NCBI GenBank assembly: GCA_041653835.1
Contig: JBAZEP010000004.1
Location: forward strand, 1 to 64,000
DNA from: UBA10183 sp041653835
GTDB taxonomy: Bacteria > Omnitrophota > Gorgyraeia > Gorgyraeales > Gorgyraeaceae
Direction of reading: 5' to 3'
Length of the DNA stretch: 64,000 nt
The translations under genes were made by a program, and so were the position numbers. Positions 1 through 8,020 of the stretch are shown in pieces (within the stretch, counting starts at the first letter, position 1; each line of letters starts with the position of its first letter). The notes under the pieces were generated by a model. It ran no database searches. It saw only the letters and a list, made by a program, of their open reading frames with translations, and was not told the origin of the DNA.

Positions 1-1987
1 ACATAACAATATTAAATTTCAGTTCTTCTGCCCTTTTAAGTTTAAGCTGCCATCTTGGCAATACGCAGGATGCCTGGAAATTGAGCTCATATGCCCTTTC
101 AGACTGGGAAACTGTCTTGACCGGGAAATACCATACATTTTCAGGCTTTTTGGAGAAAGAAAGGCTGATATCCAGTTCTTTAGCAGAATCTTTTATCGAA
201 AATGAATCAGCTCCCTCACTGGTACCTTTTTCATTGAGATTGCTTACTATCGCGTCCCCGGAGAAATAATTATATTTATCTGAATTAAGATAAGGCATTG
301 TGAGGTTGAATTCCACTCCGAATACAGCATTAATCTCGGTTTTACTTAAATTCTTTAGGCTATACGATACTTCTATCTCTTTTTTGCCTTTTAATCTTAT
401 TTCTTTTATTATAGACATATCTTTACCGTTAACCTTACCCTTTCTTGTAAAGATAACTCTATCTTTTTCCTTCTTCGCTTTATAGCCGGCGTTTACAAAG
501 TCTCCGAGTTCTCTGGATCTGCAATTCATAAAATCGTCTATTGAACTTGAGCCATCTATAAAATGGTCGATGAGGCATCCTCTTATATAATTATCATAGC
601 AAAACTCTGAATTCATAGCCGGGTCAATGGATTTCACATCCTCATGTATAGTCCGTACTGCTCCGGCGTCAGTGGATTTACCCATCTTTGCCAGTATTTT
701 TTTATGATATTCTTCCTCGTGGCGGGCTATGGAGTTAATTATGTTCGTAGATACTTTTTTCACGTCTAATTCCCTTATTATGGCTCCTGTCTCAGGGTCT
801 ACGCACAGAGAAATTTCCTCGTTTTCCAGGATAAACGCTTTCTCATTATTTCCATAAAAATCTATTTCTTTTATTTCAGTCCAGGATTTTTTACCTTTAT
901 GGAGGAGCTTATCCGCTATCTTTTCGGCGTTTATAAGATGTTCATAAATGGCTTTTCTCAGGTGATACAAGTAGAGCCCTCCGAACACGCCGTGCCAATA
1001 GGAGCAATTGCACTGGCCCTTGTATAATTCCCGCAAAGCTGAAGCGTCTTCGATAGAATTCACTTTTCCACTCACATAATGCATCTTTCTTACCATCTGG
1101 TTTGTCTCGGGATATTTCTTCAGGAAATTCATCCATGAGCCGCCAGACCATTCCATCATCTCCTGGTAAGACGCCTCAGGTATATTGATTTTTTTAATAG
1201 GTGGGTTTGATTTCAGGTAATCCGACAGCTTCACGGTAATGACCCAATCTTTATTACCGGATAATTCATCGAAGAATTTTTTAAGCCATTCCTGCTTATA
1301 TACCCAGTCATGCGTAAAAGGCCATTCTCCGAATTTCTCGGCGTCGTCGCCGTAGGTTAGTAGGGGCGAATGGCCGTTCGCCCCTACATTCTTAAAATAA
1401 TTAATAATTTCTCCCGGCATCTTAAAAGGTATCATGTAGCGGAGAGATTTATTTGAGGGAAAAACAGCTATTTCTTTATCCTTTGCGCCCGTAGTGAAAT
1501 GCCCGAATAACTCTTCTTTGTTCAAGCCCGCTTTTACAAAGTGCTCGTCGTCAAGTATCGTGTATTTCATTCCTGCCTTATTAAAATCCCTGGCAAGCCC
1601 CGGCACCCATACTCTTTCAGGCGTCCACATGCCCTGCGCCTTTTGCCCGAACCTTTTCCTGATATAGCCGGACATCATCTTTATCTGGCCAAGCATGTCT
1701 TTCTCAGGGATGCTGGTAAATATAGGCTCGTAATAACCCCCGCCTATTATTTCCACCTGCCCCCTATCCACCATTAATTTAATTCTCTCCAAATAATCAG
1801 GGTGTTTATCTTCAAAATAATCCAGAAGGCATCCGGAAAAATGCATCGACATTTTTATATCCGGATATTTTTCAAATACGTCAAGAAAGGGCTTATAGCA
1901 ATTTTGATAGGCCCTTTCTATGATATTATCGAAATTTCCCACGGGCTGGTGAAAATGCAGGCAGATGCCGAAATAAACCTTATTCAT
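1..1987 (-). CDS. GH57 4-alpha-glucanotransferase / alpha-amylase, cut by left edge
   Basis: The reading frame opens with ATG at 1987 and runs off the window without a stop, giving 662 residues. The N-terminal part is a GH57 barrel: HFHQP at 11-15, the nucleophile motif MWTPERVW with Glu124, and YGDDAEKFG with the acid/base Asp at 214/215, spaced as in Thermococcus litoralis glucanotransferase. After it come a DUF1925-like helical part (SYQEMMEWS) and a long beta-rich DUF1926-like part. Family members are usually near 700 residues, so only the C-terminal tail is missing. It probably transfers or hydrolyses alpha-1,4-glucan segments in the cytoplasm and is the last visible gene of the glycogen operon. 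Residues 201-210 (VGANGHSPLL), just before the catalytic Asp, are encoded by a palindromic repeat. Amylase versus transferase activity cannot be told from sequence. Confidence 0.88.
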   Translation of the reverse strand, partial: MNKVYFGICLHFHQPVGNFDNIIERAYQNCYKPFLDVFEKYPDIKMSMHFSGCLLDYFEDKHPDYLERIKLMVDRGQVEIIGGGYYEPIFTSIPEKDMLGQIKMMSGYIRKRFGQKAQGMWTPERVWVPGLARDFNKAGMKYTILDDEHFVKAGLNKEELFGHFTTGAKDKEIAVFPSNKSLRYMIPFKMPGEIINYFKNVGANGHSPLLTYGDDAEKFGEWPFTHDWVYKQEWLKKFFDELSGNKDWVITVKLSDYLKSNPPIKKINIPEASYQEMMEWSGGSWMNFLKKYPETNQMVRKMHYVSGKVNSIEDASALRELYKGQCNCSYWHGVFGGLYLYHLRKAIYEHLINAEKIADKLLHKGKKSWTEIKEIDFYGNNEKAFILENEEISLCVDPETGAIIRELDVKKVSTNIINSIARHEEEYHKKILAKMGKSTDAGAVRTIHEDVKSIDPAMNSEFCYDNYIRGCLIDHFIDGSSSIDDFMNCRSRELGDFVNAGYKAKKEKDRVIFTRKGKVNGKDMSIIKEIRLKGKKEIEVSYSLKNLSKTEINAVFGVEFNLTMPYLNSDKYNYFSGDAIVSNLNEKGTSEGADSFSIKDSAKELDISLSFSKKPENVWYFPVKTVSQSERAYELNFQASCVLPRWQLKLKRAEELKFNIVM
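1360..1387. repeat. 28-bp palindrome, GTAGGG...CCCTAC family, in frame in a GH57 gene
   Basis: The 11-nt arms GTAGGGGCGAA and TTCGCCCCTAC surround the centre TGGCCG. One position is a T-G pair, otherwise the palindrome is perfect. It lies inside the GH57 glucanotransferase gene and is translated in frame without a stop. Copies at 1999-2026 and 5015-5042 have the same length and the same outer GTAGGG/CCCTAC but different inner bases. Confidence 0.85.
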
Positions 1988-1998
1988 AATATTGCGTT

Positions 1999-2026
1999 GC
2001 AGGGGACGGTCGCGACCGTCCCCTAC
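1999..2026. repeat. 28-bp palindrome of the GTAGGG...CCCTAC family between glgA and GH57
   Basis: The 24-bp centre (2001-2024) is a perfect palindrome made of AGGGGACGGTCG and its complement. The element fills most of the 38-bp gap between glgA and the next GH57 gene, and its last base (2026) is the first base of the glgA stop codon on the plus strand. It belongs with the in-frame copies at 1360 and 5015. It has no U-run, so it is not a classical terminator. Confidence 0.82.
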
Positions 2027-3456
2027 TAAAGATTTTTATATAATTTCAGGTATTGTTCCGCGGACGATTGCCAGGAATAATCACTGGCAACGCAATTCTT
2101 AAGAAGAGCGTCCCAGAGTTTCTTGTTCTTGAAAACATTGACAGCGTCCTTGATGGCCCCCAGGAACGCCTCATTTGTGGCGTCTTTGAATTTAAAACCA
2201 TTCCCTTTTTTCGTGGCGGGATTAAAATTCTGTATGGTGTCGTCCAGGCCGCCGACCGCTCTCACTACCGGCACAGTGGCGTACTTAAGGCTGTACATCT
2301 GGTTCAGGCCGCATGGTTCATATCTGGAAGGCATCAGGAACATGTCAGCTCCCGCTTCTATCTTGTGGGAAAGGGCGTTGTCAAACTTTATGCTGACGCC
2401 TACCTTGCCTTTATATTTTTTAGCCATATCCTGGAATATATTATTATATTTCTCATCCCCGAAACCAAGTATGACGAAATCGCTGTCTTTTAAAATATCC
2501 TTCATGACATTCACGACCAGGTCTATGCCTTTCTGTTCCGCGAGCCTTGTTATCATCGCGAGGAGCGGGCGCTTGGCGTTATATTTTATCCCTAACGCGT
2601 CCGCCAGGTCTTTTTTGCACTCAACCTTCCCGCTGAGGTCTTTCTCGTCATATTTTTTGGCTATGAATTTATCCGTGGCCGGGCTCCAGACAGAATAATC
2701 CACACCGTTCACTATGCCGTAAAGGTCTTTTTCCCTGCTTTTTAGTAATCCATCCAGCCCGCACCCGAATTCCGGGGTAAGTATTTCCTTGGCATAACCT
2801 TTGCTTACGGTGCTTATCGCGTCCGAGAATACCATGCCCGCCTTCATAAAACTCAGCTTATCCCAGAATTCCACGCCTTCCTGCGTGAATAGCTCCCAGG
2901 ATATATCAAGATACGGAACCACGTCTTTCGGAAAAAGACCCTGGTAAGCCATGTTATGCACCGTAAATAATATCTTCGCCTTATCGAACATAGGGTCGTC
3001 TTTATGATGTGTCTTTATGTACAACGGCACCAGGCCTGACTGCCAGTCATTGCAATGATACACGTCCTGTTTTCCTATGTGCTTGATGGACGCGAGTATT
3101 GCCTTCGCGTAAAACGCGAACCTGAACGCGTTATCCTGGTAATCGCCCTGGGGAGTGCCATACAGGAATTCCCTGTCATAATATTCGTTCTTTTCTATGA
3201 AATACACGTCCACGCCGTTCTGTTTCAATAACAGGAGGTTGAAAGACTCTTCCCTGTTGTTTATGCTGAGGGGGATGTTCTTTTTGAATACAGCGGGCTT
3301 GAAACCGTTTTTCTTTACCAGCTGGTAATAAGGCAATATCGTGGATGCCTTATGGCCTTTTTTCGCTACAGCCTCGGGCAAAGCGCCCACCACATCCGCC
3401 AACCCGCCTGTCTTGGCGAACGGAAAAACCTCGGGAGAAATAAATAAGATATTCAT
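2026..3456 (-). CDS. glgA: Glycogen synthase (ADP-glucose type, GT5)
   Basis: Transfers glucose from ADP-glucose to the non-reducing end of an alpha-1,4-glucan in the cytoplasm. The 476 residues match the usual bacterial GlgA length. The N terminus carries the GT5 signature FAKTGGLADVVGALP with Lys15 and Gly17-Gly18 for the nucleotide sugar. A GT-B second domain ends with the acidic retaining motif SRYEPCGLNQMYSLKYAT and the GGLDDT loop. It follows a GH57 gene after 19 bp and precedes another, so it sits within the alpha-glucan operon. Its TAG stop overlaps the end of a palindromic element. No glgC is present in the window, so the donor must come from elsewhere. Confidence 0.95.
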   Translation of the reverse strand: MNILFISPEVFPFAKTGGLADVVGALPEAVAKKGHKASTILPYYQLVKKNGFKPAVFKKNIPLSINNREESFNLLLLKQNGVDVYFIEKNEYYDREFLYGTPQGDYQDNAFRFAFYAKAILASIKHIGKQDVYHCNDWQSGLVPLYIKTHHKDDPMFDKAKILFTVHNMAYQGLFPKDVVPYLDISWELFTQEGVEFWDKLSFMKAGMVFSDAISTVSKGYAKEILTPEFGCGLDGLLKSREKDLYGIVNGVDYSVWSPATDKFIAKKYDEKDLSGKVECKKDLADALGIKYNAKRPLLAMITRLAEQKGIDLVVNVMKDILKDSDFVILGFGDEKYNNIFQDMAKKYKGKVGVSIKFDNALSHKIEAGADMFLMPSRYEPCGLNQMYSLKYATVPVVRAVGGLDDTIQNFNPATKKGNGFKFKDATNEAFLGAIKDAVNVFKNKKLWDALLKNCVASDYSWQSSAEQYLKLYKNL

Positions 3457-3475
3457 AATAATCCTTTCTTTGTAG

Positions 3476-4687
3476 TTAAGCTAATATTTCGTCTCTTATC
3501 CTCGATGCTATGGACCTTGCCGCTAACACATTCCTGTAGTATTTCTTTTTTTCGGAATTTTTGCAGCCGGAATTCGCCACCGCGAGATACGCGTTCATTA
3601 TTGTTTCTTCCTGTAATATAAGGCCTTTATTGATCATGTTCTCGCTCCACATCCTGCCTTTATTCGCCCACCAGAACTGGCAGCTGTGCAAAGCCATATC
3701 CATTGTTTCGCGAGCAATGTCAAAAAAAGTGCCGCTCTTCTCGCTGTCCTTTTTATCCCCGGCATATTCCAGCATCTCGAGGCATATATTCATATGTTCC
3801 CATTGCAGTCTATGTATTGTGTTATGAGGGGTATTCCAGAGCGGGTAGTAGTTACCCGCCATTATCTCTTCGTTAGTAGTGCTCCATGAAGAAGGCCTGG
3901 GAGGTTTTGTTTTCACGATGGGGAATATCTTCAACAGCTCCGTGATATTCACCGCCTTCACGTCATCGGAATCTTTTATGATCTTGTACGCGTTCGCCAG
4001 GAACGCGCTCTCCCATCCGGGTATGTGATGGCCGAATGTCTCCGCGTCCATGGCGGTCACTATATAAGCGTCTTCCCTGTCGCCCGCGAGTTCTTTTATT
4101 CTGGAAACAAAACCGGCGGCGTCGATATTTTTAAAACTGATCATGTTGCTGATTATATCGTCCCTGAAAAATACCTTTATGACGCCCTGTCCGGCCCTGA
4201 ATGACGATATATAATCCATGGGCCATTTGCCCTGAGAGGCTATACCGCTCACTATGAGCCATTCATGGCGCATGCCTTTCACTACCGAAGCTGCCGCGTC
4301 CGAATAGCACATCTCCGGCAGAAAAAAACCATCGGGCTTATAGCTGTCTTTAAAAAGGCGCTGGTTCGTGTCCCTGTTCAGCTCGATCTGCCTCCCGGCT
4401 TCTTCTTTGGATATAAGCGGTAATATGGCATGGTATTTCGCGGAACCGGTAAATTCCACCTGGCCCCTAGCGCCAAGTTCCGAAAGCCCTGCCACAACAT
4501 CACTGTAACCATGGTCTGCCAGCATCTCGGTAAGCACGCCGCACATATTTATAGTGACCCTGGATTCGGGTATGTCCTTAAATACCTTTACAAGCGGCCT
4601 GTAAGATTCTTTGCAGATCTTCGCGAGTACGCTATGGGACTGCGTAGGAGGCTGATAGAAATGGAGGAGCGGCGCCCAGTAGATCAT
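3476..4687 (-). CDS. GH57 family glycoside hydrolase (403 aa)
   Basis: A short GH57 protein consisting of the catalytic barrel and a helical C-terminal part only. It opens with WAPLLHFYQPPTQ (the HxxQP signature). The likely nucleophile is Glu125 in GFFLPEMCYSD and the likely acid/base is Asp214 in MDAETFGHH. A conserved-looking WWANKGRMWSENMI lies near residue 330. The start overlaps the end of the DUF2934 gene by 4 bp (ATGA), which implies translational coupling. It presumably acts on alpha-1,4-glucan, but specificity within GH57 (amylase, amylopullulanase, branching) cannot be assigned from this sequence. Confidence 0.82.
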   Translation of the reverse strand: MIYWAPLLHFYQPPTQSHSVLAKICKESYRPLVKVFKDIPESRVTINMCGVLTEMLADHGYSDVVAGLSELGARGQVEFTGSAKYHAILPLISKEEAGRQIELNRDTNQRLFKDSYKPDGFFLPEMCYSDAAASVVKGMRHEWLIVSGIASQGKWPMDYISSFRAGQGVIKVFFRDDIISNMISFKNIDAAGFVSRIKELAGDREDAYIVTAMDAETFGHHIPGWESAFLANAYKIIKDSDDVKAVNITELLKIFPIVKTKPPRPSSWSTTNEEIMAGNYYPLWNTPHNTIHRLQWEHMNICLEMLEYAGDKKDSEKSGTFFDIARETMDMALHSCQFWWANKGRMWSENMINKGLILQEETIMNAYLAVANSGCKNSEKKKYYRNVLAARSIASRIRDEILA

Positions 4688-4875
4688 TTTATCCCGAGCT
4701 CTTCCTTTACCAGTCTTTCGGCGTCAAGCCAGTCTTCCAGATCATTACCCTGGCTGCTTCCTCTCTTCTCGTAAAGCTCATATGCCTTTTCCTGGACTAA
4801 CTGCATGAATTTCTCGCGGCTGACGCGCTTTTCATTATCGTTCAGCGACAATACCTTTTTCAGCTTCTTTATCAT
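4684..4875 (-). CDS. DUF2934 small protein
   Basis: A 63-residue protein with the DUF2934 pattern: an AYELYEKRG helix followed by DLEDWLDAERLVKEEL. The family is of unknown function and is often found next to alpha-glucan enzymes. It is wedged between two GH57 genes (12-bp spacing upstream, 4-bp overlap downstream). It is acidic and helical, with no signal peptide, cysteines or membrane segment. A scaffold or regulatory role in the glycogen operon is only a guess from position. Confidence 0.75.
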   Translation of the reverse strand: MIKKLKKVLSLNDNEKRVSREKFMQLVQEKAYELYEKRGSSQGNDLEDWLDAERLVKEELGIK

Positions 4876-4887
4876 TTTTCCCCCTTG

Positions 4888-6345
4888 TTATTTATTTATG
4901 ATTTCCATGCCCCTGCGGCAGATCTCTTTCGCGTAATCAGTCCATATGCCTGTTCCCCAATAACGGAAACAGCTTGTCTGGGATAACAGGAGATAGACAA
5001 GCGCTTTCCTATATGTAGGGAACAGGCATGCCTGTTCCCTACCAATTTCTTTATCAAATTTTTTGTGGAACGCGACGCTCAATTCTATAATTGGGTCCAT
5101 TACGTGGTCGTATCCTTTTACCCAGTCCTTATCATTCGTCCACGACGCCTTTTCCAGGCTGAAACCCTGATATTTCTGTTTTACCTTTTCGATCGCCCTG
5201 TCCGCCGCGTCATGGGAGTACTCTTTCAGAAACTCCCATATCCTGTGCTGGGAAAAAGGCTGGACAGGCATAAACGATCCCTCGTCCATGCCTGCGTGTT
5301 TTATGAATTCCAGGTACTCGGTGCCGTTCATGCTGACCGCGCCCTCGCGCCCTATATCCTGGAAAGCTATTTTATACGCGCTAGGGAACTCATTCATCAT
5401 GACCCCGCCGTTCTCGCCGTCCCCTATCTGCGCCACAAAAGGCGGTATATCCATGCCGCAGTATTTCTCGCGGTTCAAGCCCCTGGCTTCGTAACACGGC
5501 TGCATCTGTCCTATAAGTTTATTGTCTGAACCCTGGGTTTTTATAAGCACTGTCATCTCTATTTTCTCGCCTAAGGAATTTTTAGCGATCAATTTATGCG
5601 GAAAATGAGGCCGCCTTATGGGGCTGCCATCCAGGTTCTCTATGGTATGTTCCTGCACTAAGAGCCACCTGTACCCGCATTCTTTCAAGGCTTTTATATA
5701 TTCGAAACACACATCCGGGTGTATGGGAAGGTGCATCTCCGGAGCTGAAAACCCTTTGACCCTCTCGATCGCCTTTACCCCGAATATAGCGGCGAAATTC
5801 TCCTGCCACGCCTTTATATGAAGCCTGATGTCCGGGACAGGCGTGGAAGTAACCACTGAATGCGACCACATTGTCCCGAGCCACTCCACATAGCCGTAAT
5901 ATTTTTTATCGCAGGTAATGAGCTTGAGGTTATCCAGGACCTTTTCCTCACCCATATCCTTGAGGCCCCAGAGAAGATTCCCGGAATAATCCAGCATGAT
6001 CCTCGGGTTTTTGCCTTCATTCGAAAGCTCCCTTATAAAATCAGATATCCTGGAATAGCAGTTTAGGAACGCGGACGCGTTGTGATTATCGCCTATATCC
6101 TGGTGTTCCATCATGTATTGCAGGTTTGAGACGAGTTTTGCCGTTCTCATGTCATCCCCGCCCGCTGGGATCGTAGGCTGATGCATATGAAGCGCCACCC
6201 CGAAAGAAGACCTTACCTTGTCGAACAAAATATTGGACTCGGGATAAAAAACATCCTTCCGCGTTTTAACGGCTTTTTCGATTTCTTTTTCGTTGCCGCA
6301 GATATTTGGCATATTGCCTATGATATCTTTCATTTTCAACCCCAT
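4888..6345 (-). CDS. GH57 family glycoside hydrolase (485 aa) carrying a translated palindrome
   Basis: A second GH57 type, different from its neighbours. ALHMHQPTIP near residue 51 gives the HxQP signature, GFSAPEMHLP gives the likely nucleophile Glu203, and QIGDGENGGVMM gives the likely acid/base Asp309. A barrel with an extended helical C terminus follows (FRYWGTGIWTDYA). ATG at 6345 abuts the stop of the branching-enzyme gene; an ATG at 6333 (MKDIIGN) behind GGGG is an equally good start. Residues 435-444 (GREQACLFPT) come entirely from a perfect 28-bp palindrome at 5015-5042. Its role is probably alpha-glucan hydrolysis or transfer; the exact reaction is unknown. Confidence 0.82.
   Translation of the reverse strand: MGLKMKDIIGNMPNICGNEKEIEKAVKTRKDVFYPESNILFDKVRSSFGVALHMHQPTIPAGGDDMRTAKLVSNLQYMMEHQDIGDNHNASAFLNCYSRISDFIRELSNEGKNPRIMLDYSGNLLWGLKDMGEEKVLDNLKLITCDKKYYGYVEWLGTMWSHSVVTSTPVPDIRLHIKAWQENFAAIFGVKAIERVKGFSAPEMHLPIHPDVCFEYIKALKECGYRWLLVQEHTIENLDGSPIRRPHFPHKLIAKNSLGEKIEMTVLIKTQGSDNKLIGQMQPCYEARGLNREKYCGMDIPPFVAQIGDGENGGVMMNEFPSAYKIAFQDIGREGAVSMNGTEYLEFIKHAGMDEGSFMPVQPFSQHRIWEFLKEYSHDAADRAIEKVKQKYQGFSLEKASWTNDKDWVKGYDHVMDPIIELSVAFHKKFDKEIGREQACLFPTYRKALVYLLLSQTSCFRYWGTGIWTDYAKEICRRGMEIINK
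5015..5042. repeat. Perfect 28-bp palindrome in frame in a GH57 gene
   Basis: GTAGGGAACAGGCA followed by its exact complement, 28 bp with no mismatch. It is translated as GREQACLFPT in the middle of the C-terminal region of the GH57 protein. It has the same length and ends as the elements at 1360 and 1999, but its inner arms are unrelated to theirs. Confidence 0.88.
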
Positions 6346-8016
6346 TTACTTCTCGACGCGGCCTTCGGCCTTGCTCGAAGAATATTGTTCGAGCGACCCG
6401 CCCTGGGCGGGGAGTCGAGAACTATAATACTTAGCGCAGTCCATATCGGAAAATATATTATCCTTGGATTCCACATCCATGAGCCATTCCTTGTCCACAA
6501 GACCGTTCATCATATCCCTGTAAATACGGGTAAACCTGTTTATATGAAGCTTTACTCTTTTCTGCGCGTATTCCACCATTGTACCTGTCTTCATTATAAA
6601 AGGCCAGTCGCTCGCTTGCGCGAGAAGCAGTTCCCTCGCCGCCTGGTTCAGCGCCCGCCTCGCCAGGTCGTTTTTGCCTTTTTCCGCGCAGTTGGAAAAC
6701 TTTTCAGCCAGCTCCTTCATCCTATCGCCCGCAGCGTGCAAATGCCTGTATATCCAGTCATTGCTCCCTTCGAGCCAGACCTCGTTATAACCTTTGTATC
6801 CCCATGTGGACGGCGACGGTACAGCCATCTGGTTTACGGGATACTCCCTCAAATAATCCGAAGGTGTGGCAAGTTTCACTGTTTTTTGGTCATAAGCGAT
6901 CTTTCGTATCAGGAAATCTATCCACATCGGGCCCTCAAACCACCAGTGCCCGAAAAGTTCAGCATCATAAGGAGAGATTATCATGGGCTTCCTGTCCATG
7001 TGATAAGCAATATGCTCGATCTGTTTTTCCCGGTTGAACATAAAGTTCCCGGCATGCTGGGCGGCCTTTTCCTTTGCCCACTCAGGCACATAAGGTTCTT
7101 TATGGTCGGTATTGCCCGTTATCCTCCAGTATTTAAGCCCCGTGTTTATCCTGAAACCGATCGGGTGTATATAAGGTTTTATATAATCATATTCCAATTC
7201 ATATCCGATGTCCCTGTAATATTCTCTGTAATCCGTATCTCCGGGATAGCCTTCTTTCGAACTCCAGACCTGCTTGGAAGACTCCCAGTCCCTGCCGAAC
7301 GCGGCAACGCCCGAAGGGCAGTATAAAGGCGCGTATACGCTGTATTTCGGCGCGGGGTCGGCGTTTATAATACCATGCGAATCAACGAAGAAGTATTTGA
7401 TGCCCGCTTCAGCCAAAAAATTATCCACGCCGGGATAATATCCGCACTCAGGGAGCCAGAACCCAACGGGATCGCGTCCGAACGTTTTCCTGTAATGGTC
7501 CACCCCTACCCTTACCTGCGCCTCGGCGTCCGAAGGATTAATGCCAAGGATAGGCAGGAAGCCATGGGTCGCGCATGAAGCCAGTATCTCGACATGCCCA
7601 AGGTCCTGGAATTTCTTGAACGCGGATACCAGGTCTTTTTTGTACTTATCCGCGAATACCTCTTTTGCTTCAATGAATTTCCTGTAATACATAAGCGCAA
7701 GGCCGTGGAACTTGGGGTCATAGCCTGTGCGCTGGACTTCTTTATCGGCAAGTTCTATCAACTTATTTATATGCCTTATATACCTGTCCTGGAGGAGCTT
7801 ATCCTGGAGCATTGAGGCAAGCGTAGGCGTCAACGACATTGTCACACGGAAATCCACGTGGTCTTCAACTAATTTCTCAAAAATCTGTATAAGAGGTATA
7901 TAGGTTTCCGTGATGGCTTCGTAGAGCCAGTTCTCCTCAAGGAATTGCTCCTCCTCGGGATGCCTGACAAACGGAAGATGCGCGTGCAGGACTAAGCAAA
8001 GATAACCTTTATGCAT
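6346..8016 (-). CDS. 1,4-alpha-glucan branching enzyme, GH57 type
   Basis: Cleaves alpha-1,4 links and rejoins the segment by alpha-1,6, creating glycogen branches. The 556 residues show HAHLPFVRHPE at the N terminus, the nucleophile Glu190 in GFWLPECGYYPG, and the acid/base Asp351 in SPYDAELFGHWW. A helical DUF1957-type C-terminal domain follows, with conserved tryptophans (PSTWGYKGYNEVW). These match the Thermococcus TK1436 type of branching enzyme. The gene takes the place of a GH13 GlgB in this operon. The last 25 or so residues (SSRLPAQGG...VEK) are written by a 72-bp compound palindrome and are unlikely to be native to the family. Spacing to the DUF4912 gene is 4 bp. Confidence 0.9.
   Translation of the reverse strand: MHKGYLCLVLHAHLPFVRHPEEEQFLEENWLYEAITETYIPLIQIFEKLVEDHVDFRVTMSLTPTLASMLQDKLLQDRYIRHINKLIELADKEVQRTGYDPKFHGLALMYYRKFIEAKEVFADKYKKDLVSAFKKFQDLGHVEILASCATHGFLPILGINPSDAEAQVRVGVDHYRKTFGRDPVGFWLPECGYYPGVDNFLAEAGIKYFFVDSHGIINADPAPKYSVYAPLYCPSGVAAFGRDWESSKQVWSSKEGYPGDTDYREYYRDIGYELEYDYIKPYIHPIGFRINTGLKYWRITGNTDHKEPYVPEWAKEKAAQHAGNFMFNREKQIEHIAYHMDRKPMIISPYDAELFGHWWFEGPMWIDFLIRKIAYDQKTVKLATPSDYLREYPVNQMAVPSPSTWGYKGYNEVWLEGSNDWIYRHLHAAGDRMKELAEKFSNCAEKGKNDLARRALNQAARELLLAQASDWPFIMKTGTMVEYAQKRVKLHINRFTRIYRDMMNGLVDKEWLMDVESKDNIFSDMDCAKYYSSRLPAQGGSLEQYSSSKAEGRVEK
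6350..6421. repeat. 72-bp four-way-junction palindrome at the 3' end of the branching-enzyme gene
   Basis: The outer stem TTCTCGAC/GTCGAGAA (6350-6357 with 6414-6421) encloses three further hairpins: GGCC-TTC-GGCC, GCTCGAA/TTCGAGC with an 8-nt loop (6373-6394), and CCCGCC-CTG-GGCGGG. All are open in the branching-enzyme reading frame and encode its C terminus. The shape recalls a cloverleaf, but tRNA consensus bases are absent. Confidence 0.7.
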
Positions 8017-8020
8017 ATGA

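Noticed and set aside
6350..6421. Possible tRNA (72 nt, four-way shape)
   Set aside because: No T-loop GTTCRA, no conserved D-loop bases and no sensible anticodon loop; it is a compound palindrome inside a coding frame.
6181..7326. Open frame of 381 codons on the plus strand opposite the GH57 branching enzyme
   Set aside because: It is antisense to a gene with clear catalytic motifs, has no recognisable domain, and shows the low-complexity residue mix expected of a shadow frame.
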